From assembly GCA_030428945.1 (NCBI GenBank), contig JAUIEC010000014.1:97388-161387 (forward strand): a stretch of 64,000 nucleotides of DNA. Direction: 5' to 3'. This DNA comes from Phycisphaerae bacterium (GTDB lineage Bacteria; Planctomycetota; Phycisphaerae; UBA1845; Fen-1342). Below are positions 60,506-64,000 of the stretch, in pieces; within the stretch, counting starts at the first letter, position 1; each line of letters starts with the position of its first letter. A program made the position numbers and the translations under genes. The notes beneath the pieces were generated by a model, which was not told the DNA's origin, did not search any database, and saw only the letters and a list, made by a program, of their open reading frames with translations.

Positions 60506-61501
60506 ATGAATGAAACGCGCGAGCTATCGTCGATCTCGTCGTGGCTGCGGCAGTCCGCCCGGCCACTCGTCATCAGCCATCGCCGCCCCGACGGCGACGC
60601 CCTCGGCAGTATGGTCGCGATGGCCTGCGCGCTCCAACAGATGGGACAGCAGCCACACCTGGCGATCTACGAACCCCTGCCGCCCAGGTACCTCGAGATC
60701 CTCGGCGGGAACCCGCCCCTCCAGGTCTGGGCCGACACCCGCGACGTCCTCGAATCCAACTGCGACGGCGTCATCATCGTCGACACCTGCGCCCTCGCCC
60801 AACTCGAACCGATCACCGAGTTCCTGGCCCGCGCCCCGCGCACCTGCGTCATCGATCACCACGCCACCCGCGACCCGATCGGCATCCGCGACGATGACCT
60901 CCGCTACTTCGACGAATCCGCCAGCGCCGCCGCCCTGATCGTCGAAGCCTGGATCCGCGACGCCCAACTCGAAATCACACCCACGATCGCCAACGCCCTC
61001 TTTCTCGGGATCGCTTCCGACACCGGCTGGTTCCGCTTCTCCAACACCGACGCACGCACCATGGAGGCCGGGGCCCGACTCGTGGCCGCCGGCGTCGACC
61101 CCGGCGCGATGTTCCGGGCCCTCAACCAGCAGGACCCGGTCGAGAAACTCCGCCTGGTCGCCCGCGTCCTCAACCAACTCGAGATGCACGCCGACGGACG
61201 CATCGCCGTCCTGAAACTCCGCGCCGCCGACTTCGAAGCCACCGGAGCCGACGAATCGATGACCGACGACCTCGTCAACGAAGCCACCCGCCTCGGCTCA
61301 ACCGAACTGACCCTGCTGTTCACCGAGGAGGACGAGAACACCGTCCGCGTGAACCTTCGCAGCAAACAGACCCTGGATGTGTCCGAGTTCGCCCGCCGCT
61401 TCGGCGGCGGCGGCCACCCCCGCGCGGCCGGCGCCCGCCTCCGCGGAAACTGGGACCAGGTCGTGCCGCGCATGATCGCCGACGCCGTCGCCCTGGTCTG
61501 A
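60506..61501 (+). CDS. DHH/DHHA1 phosphoesterase, NrnA-type nanoRNase/pAp phosphatase
   Basis: A 331-residue cytoplasmic phosphoesterase. The N-terminal DHH domain has metal ligands in VISHRRPDGDALGS (H25, D29, D31), IIVDTCA, and the DHH motif VIDHHATRD (D117, H118, H119). The C-terminal DHHA1 domain ends in FARRFGGGGHPRAAGARL (about 300-318). In this subfamily the enzyme degrades short oligoribonucleotides and can dephosphorylate 3'-phosphoadenosine 5'-phosphate; cyclic dinucleotide phosphodiesterases are related. ATG 60506 gives the expected length. Confidence 0.93.
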   Translation: MNETRELSSISSWLRQSARPLVISHRRPDGDALGSMVAMACALQQMGQQPHLAIYEPLPPRYLEILGGNPPLQVWADTRDVLESNCDGVIIVDTCALAQLEPITEFLARAPRTCVIDHHATRDPIGIRDDDLRYFDESASAAALIVEAWIRDAQLEITPTIANALFLGIASDTGWFRFSNTDARTMEAGARLVAAGVDPGAMFRALNQQDPVEKLRLVARVLNQLEMHADGRIAVLKLRAADFEATGADESMTDDLVNEATRLGSTELTLLFTEEDENTVRVNLRSKQTLDVSEFARRFGGGGHPRAAGARLRGNWDQVVPRMIADAVALV

Positions 61502-61558
61502 ACCCCGTGCCCGCACGCGGGCAGCCCCGTCGCCGCTGAACAAGAAGGAGTCGCCCCC

Positions 61559-62404
61559 GTGGCTGCCCCGGTCGCCATTCCGAATCACATTCGCGGACTC
61601 CCCCTCGCCTGGCGGATCCTGCTGACCGTCGTCGTCACCCTGCTCGGCTTCGGCTACGCCTCCGCACTGCTCAACGTCCTCGGACAGAACGAACTCGTCG
61701 ACGGCCAGCCCGGCCTGACCATCGAGGACCTGCGCCTCAAATACGCCGGCGCCTACGTCACCCGCGAGGCCGGCAAGGCCCCGCCCTCACGCATGCTCGA
61801 GATGATCCGCGGTTCGATGCGGCAGTACTTCAGCGACGACAGCGAGTTCGACATCCTCTACGCCTGGCTCCAGGACGGCGCCAGCGCCGCAGCACTGACC
61901 GCCGGCGAAGAACCCACCCCCGCCGACGTCCTGCTGGTCAACTGCCTGGGCTGCCACGCCGACGACGCCGGCCACGAAATCGCCGACACCGCCTCCTTCG
62001 GACCAAGCCAGTTCGAACTGCCCGAGCACCAGCGCCTTGCCCAGTTCGTCACCGTCGCGGCCCCCGACGCCACCGAAGTCTGGGTCGCACCGCGCGACTG
62101 GCGCGGCCTGGCACTGACCACGCACGCCCACCTGCTCAGCGTCCCGGTCTTCGTCGTTCTGCTGGCCGGCCTGTTCCTCTGGTCGCGCCCGCTGCCGGCC
62201 GACAACGCCAGTACCGGCTGGCTGGCCGCCCTGCCGCTGCTGCTGTTCCTGCTGGATGTCGCCTGCTGGTGGCTCGCCCGCCTGCCCGGCGTGGGCGTCG
62301 CCTTCCTGTACGTGCTGATGGCCAGCGGCGCCCTCTTCGCCGCCGCCTTCCTCGGCCAATGGGCCTTCGTCCTCTGGTCACTCTGGCGCAGACCCGCAAT
62401 GTAG
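61559..62404 (+). CDS. Multi-pass membrane protein with one CxxCH heme-binding motif
   Basis: A 281-residue membrane protein. The GTG start at 61559 follows AAGGAG. The first membrane helix is at about 18-42. A soluble loop (45-180) holds a single CLGCH motif (C129, C132, H133), as used for covalent heme c attachment. About five membrane helices follow (from about 185 to 275). No other heme or quinone motif is visible. It is probably a periplasm-facing cytochrome anchored in the membrane, perhaps an assembly or electron-transfer factor; the partner is unknown. It follows the DHH gene by 57 bases and may be co-transcribed with it. Confidence 0.75.
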   Translation: MAAPVAIPNHIRGLPLAWRILLTVVVTLLGFGYASALLNVLGQNELVDGQPGLTIEDLRLKYAGAYVTREAGKAPPSRMLEMIRGSMRQYFSDDSEFDILYAWLQDGASAAALTAGEEPTPADVLLVNCLGCHADDAGHEIADTASFGPSQFELPEHQRLAQFVTVAAPDATEVWVAPRDWRGLALTTHAHLLSVPVFVVLLAGLFLWSRPLPADNASTGWLAALPLLLFLLDVACWWLARLPGVGVAFLYVLMASGALFAAAFLGQWAFVLWSLWRRPAM

Positions 62405-62605
62405 GCCGCAACCGCGCCCCCAGAACACGCTGCCCTGGGTTGCGTCAGCCTCCTCGGACGGTACGCAGGTAAGCAGGTAGCCAGTCGCACAGGTAAGCAC
62501 GGAACCCGGCCGCGATCCGAGGCCTGATCACGGGCAACGGGCCCGCTCCCTGGCTGAGACACGGACGTCCAGCGCCGGGTTGGACGACTCAGCCACCCTC
62601 GCGGG

Positions 62606-62628
62606 CTGGCTCCCTCGCTCCCTCGCCC
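62606..62628. repeat. Pyrimidine tract repeat (GCTCCCTC family), copy 5
   Basis: GGCTCCCTCGCTCCCTCGCC lies between the stops of the converging membrane protein and lipoprotein genes. Confidence 0.55.
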
Positions 62629-62634
62629 TTCCAG

Positions 62635-63777
62635 TCACGGTCCAAAGCTGCGCCGTTCGCCGCCGTCCAGCGGAACGGTCACGATGCGGCGTTCATCGTT
62701 GACGAACACGATGCGGTTTCCGATCACGCGGGCCTGGCCGGCCCGTCCGTCGGCGCGGAAGTCCGCGACCTGCCGACTGCGTCCCGTATCCATTTCGTGC
62801 CGCGTGATGACGATCTTGTCGGAGCGCTCACGCACTCGACGCTCCTGGGTGACGAAGAACCGTTCGGTCGCGCCGGCCAGTTCGCCGGCGACAGCCTCCG
62901 CCCACACCTCGATCGTGTCGGTGGCCGGATCGTAGGCCCGCACGCGCACGACTCCGTCGGCGACCGTCTCGCCCCAGACGAGCAGGTCGCCGGCGAACAG
63001 CGGTCGCACGCCGATCGTGGTCCAGGTGCGGATTCCTTCGGCGACGATTCGTTCCCTGCCGGTGGCCAGGTCGCGCAGGTGGATCGTGCTGGCGAAGTTC
63101 TCGTCTTCGGTGACGTACGCCAGCCGATCGCCGGACACGGCGAACAGGCGACTGGCATCCGCGATTCGTTCGGGCGGCGCGTCGGCTTTCAGCAGGTCAA
63201 CCAGGTACAGCCGCGATGCATCGGAAACGACCGCGACAACGACTCGTCCGTTCTCGAGTCGCAGTCCGCGCGGCAGCACGATCCCTTCGGTCGCAAAGAC
63301 CTCGCGGGTCGTCAGGCCGTCGTCATGGAAGACGCGTGAGAAGCTGGTGTCCTCACCGACGACGATTTCGGCGTAGACGATCGCCTGTCCGTCGGTGTCG
63401 AGTCCGAAGATCTGGGTGCCGGGCACCAGCGCACGCAGCAGTTCGCGCTGGCCGTTCTGCAGCGCGTACACGTTGCTCGGTCCGAGCAGTCCCGGCAGGA
63501 CGAGTTCGTTGGTCGGCCCGGGGAATCGAACCCGGATGTCGGTCAGGTTGGTCGTGTAGAACAGGCGGCGGTCGTCTCCGCCGATCAGGGCCGGGTACGG
63601 GCGGGCATCGAAGGGATCCTCGACGATGTCGTCGATCCGGTCGGCGGCGCCGGCCACCAGCGACTCGGCGCGTCCGAGCACGTTGGCCGGATCGAATGGT
63701 GCATCGAGCAGGCAGCCCGACGCGAACGCAAGCAGTACAAGAACCGACACGCTTGGAAGCAGACGACCGAACTGCAT
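62635..63777 (-). CDS. Lipoprotein with beta-propeller-like repeats
   Basis: A 380-residue lipoprotein; the signal peptide MQFGRLLPSVSVLVLLAFAS ends in the lipobox ASGC (C22). The rest is strand-rich, with degenerate repeats of the form 'G..L.Y.....(S/D)....DL.TG' (for example RLAYVTEDENFASTIHLRDL and LLVWGETVADGVVRVRAYDP). This resembles TolB-like or WD40-type propellers. No catalytic residue set was recognised. It is predicted to be a periplasmic or surface binding protein. The gene is the last complete one in the window; 63778-64000 shows nothing beyond its likely promoter region. Confidence 0.72.
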   Translation of the reverse strand: MQFGRLLPSVSVLVLLAFASGCLLDAPFDPANVLGRAESLVAGAADRIDDIVEDPFDARPYPALIGGDDRRLFYTTNLTDIRVRFPGPTNELVLPGLLGPSNVYALQNGQRELLRALVPGTQIFGLDTDGQAIVYAEIVVGEDTSFSRVFHDDGLTTREVFATEGIVLPRGLRLENGRVVVAVVSDASRLYLVDLLKADAPPERIADASRLFAVSGDRLAYVTEDENFASTIHLRDLATGRERIVAEGIRTWTTIGVRPLFAGDLLVWGETVADGVVRVRAYDPATDTIEVWAEAVAGELAGATERFFVTQERRVRERSDKIVITRHEMDTGRSRQVADFRADGRAGQARVIGNRIVFVNDERRIVTVPLDGGERRSFGP

Positions 63778-64000
63778 GATGCGACTCCTTGGCCGGGGGC
63801 GATTCGGGTGATCGGACGGGACCTGTCGCGACGCGGCAGAGAACCCGCCTGCGCACCGTCATTGTAGTTCTCGCATCAACACGGGCGAACCGTCCTCGCG
63901 GGCAGACTCTGTGCTAACTTCATTGGTTCCGGTGCCTTGGCCCCGCCGTCAGCCGGCCGTCGCGGAGACCCGCCGGCCCCCAAGTGTCCCGGACGTCACG

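Overview
The window is high-GC DNA that looks planctomycete-like, probably Phycisphaerae-related or another uncultured Planctomycetota lineage. The reasons are: secreted proteins ending in dockerin-like 'DGDVDLxDLA' modules, choice-of-anchor beta-helix proteins, a PEP-CTERM protein, ECF sigma factors paired with serine/threonine kinase-TPR receptors, a sulfatase fused to TPRs, and a collagen-like lipoprotein. The taxonomic call is an inference from gene content. No rRNA or other marker gene is present.

Layout. 1-6480: secreted and surface proteins (HAF-like repeat protein, a mosaic pseudogene, a 950-aa beta-helix protein, a PEP-CTERM protein) around one tRNA-Thr(TGT). 6918-10387: ECF sigma factor and kinase-TPR receptor. 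10641-16235 (minus): TPR sulfatase-like lipoprotein, collagen-like lipoprotein, glycerol-1-phosphate dehydrogenase-like protein. 16418-20185: sodium/solute symporter and a secreted GH18 protein. 20460-25134: a tight five-gene cluster (two coiled-coil/charged proteins, a formylglycine-generating-enzyme-like protein, a zinc-ribbon GTPase, a GTPase-associated-protein-like protein). It resembles NTP-dependent conflict systems of the DO-GTPase/GAP1 type and is the best candidate for an undescribed system. 25332-32876: a 2514-aa surface protein made of 20 repeats of about 117 residues.

41076-32891 (minus): a seven-gene methylmalonyl-CoA/propionyl-CoA operon (mutA, mutB, meaB, mce, carboxyltransferase beta subunit, a small protein, a biotin-carrier-like protein). 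The genes overlap or nearly touch. The carrier protein lacks the lysine that is normally biotinylated, and no biotin carboxylase is present here. 41216-49549: acyl-CoA metabolism (CoA-transferase, SDR, aldehyde dehydrogenase, 3-hydroxyacyl-CoA dehydrogenase), interrupted by an LpxL-like acyltransferase whose catalytic His is Tyr, three small exported or hydrophobic peptides, and an outer-membrane barrel-like protein.

50084-59255 (minus): a radical SAM protein, a second ECF sigma/kinase-TPR pair, and a partial type VI secretion locus (tssB, tssC, hcp and a small unknown gene) with two recognisable intrinsic terminators. 59391-63777: DUF89 phosphatase-like protein, NrnA-type DHH phosphoesterase, a membrane protein with one CxxCH motif, and a beta-propeller-like lipoprotein.

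Intergenic DNA carries two families of dispersed short repeats: a REP-like element starting with GTAG, and pyrimidine-rich GCTCCCTC tracts. No CRISPR array, insertion sequence or prophage was seen.
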